Source: Alphaproteobacteria bacterium (GTDB lineage: Bacteria > Pseudomonadota > Alphaproteobacteria > RS24). From it: a DNA stretch of 6,374 bases. The DNA is taken from contig JAAOIL010000104.1 of NCBI GenBank assembly GCA_015163825.1, forward strand, positions 1 through 6,374, given 5' to 3'. The translations under genes were made by a program, and so were the position numbers. This document shows positions 5,911 to 6,374 of this stretch, piece by piece (position 1 is the first letter of the stretch; the number at the start of each line of letters is the position of its first letter). Under the pieces are notes generated by a model, which searched no databases, was not told where the DNA came from, and worked only from the letters and a program-made list of their open reading frames with translations.

Positions 5911-6374
5911 ATGTCAGTTTGGGGAAAAATTGCAGGTGCCGCGACAGGCTATGTGCTAGGTGGTGTGCCGGGGGCGTTGCTAGGGTCGCTGGCGGGGCAT
6001 TATGCCATAGATAAAACAAGCGATAAGCAAGTCGTTTTCACCATTGCCGTGATTGCGCTGGCGGCGAAAATGACTCGTGCCGATGGCACGATACACCCCA
6101 ATGAGTTAGAAGCCGTGCAAAATGTTTTGCGTGTGCCAGAGCGCGAGCAAAAGAATATGGCGCGTGTGTTCAATCTTGCCCAAGAAGATGTGGCGGGGTT
6201 TGATGCCTATGCGAAACAAGTCGCCGCTATTTATGCGGATAACCCACAAGTGCTAGAAGATGTGCTGGATATGTTGTTCTACATTGCCTATGCCGATGGC
6301 GAACTCCACCCCGCCGAGGAGGCATATTTGCGAGAAGTCGCAAGGATATTCGCCACCCCTGAAAGTCATTTTAA
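5911..6374 (+). CDS. djlA: TerB-domain, DjlA-like co-chaperone protein (3' end beyond the window)
   Basis: The frame is open for 154 codons from the ATG to the right edge. Residues 1-33 (MSVWGKI, then a Gly/Ala-rich hydrophobic stretch with GGVPGALLGSLAGH at 17-30) look like a glycine-zipper membrane segment, as at the N-terminus of DjlA. Residues about 42-152 form a TerB-like helical domain with two acidic repeats: MTRADGTIHPNE at 54-65 and AYADGELHPAEE at 126-137, the paired ADGxxxxxE signature of the family. In DjlA a J domain with HPD follows and stimulates DnaK ATPase; that part would lie outside the window, so co-chaperone function is inferred. If the J domain is absent, the safer name is TerB-family protein. 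It starts 24 bases after the metH stop with no terminator between, so it may be read from the metF-metH transcript. Its role need not be related to methionine. Confidence 0.8.
   Translation, partial: MSVWGKIAGAATGYVLGGVPGALLGSLAGHYAIDKTSDKQVVFTIAVIALAAKMTRADGTIHPNELEAVQNVLRVPEREQKNMARVFNLAQEDVAGFDAYAKQVAAIYADNPQVLEDVLDMLFYIAYADGELHPAEEAYLREVARIFATPESHF

Overview
This 6.4 kb window looks like ordinary, densely packed chromosomal DNA from a Gram-negative bacterium, most likely an alphaproteobacterium. The Gram-negative call rests on an outer-membrane lipoprotein of the MlaA/VacJ family next to an MlaC-type periplasmic protein. The alphaproteobacterial call rests mainly on the N-terminus of the last gene, a TerB/DjlA-like protein with the MSxWGKI...GGxxGALLG start I associate with that class. 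It is inference, and I cannot name a genus. Base composition looks close to balanced and uniform, with no sign of recent transfer.

Layout. Positions 1-1263 hold two minus-strand genes of the Mla phospholipid-trafficking pathway, mlaA then mlaC. One base separates them, and mlaC runs off the left edge. Positions 1264-1384 are a 121-bp divergent intergenic region with candidate promoters in both directions and no visible riboswitch or terminator. Positions 1385-5886 hold metF and metH on the plus strand, overlapping by four bases (ATGA). After a 24-bp gap, a plus-strand gene for a TerB-domain, DjlA-like protein starts at 5911 and runs off the right edge.

How the genes work together. MetF reduces 5,10-methylene-tetrahydrofolate to 5-methyl-tetrahydrofolate. 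MetH is the full-length, four-module, cobalamin-dependent methionine synthase and passes that methyl group to homocysteine. The pair is therefore the complete last methylation step of methionine synthesis and the link from one-carbon metabolism to S-adenosylmethionine. On the other strand, MlaA and MlaC are the outer-membrane and periplasmic parts of the lipid-asymmetry pathway. The inner-membrane MlaFEDB parts are not in view.

I found no mobile element, CRISPR array, RNA gene, or clearly new system. The items worth a second look are small: a mlaA start with no Shine-Dalgarno sequence and a -10-like box almost on top of it, a seven-codon ORF bridging metH and the DjlA-like gene, a variant homocysteine-domain loop in MetH, and a seven-G run inside metH.
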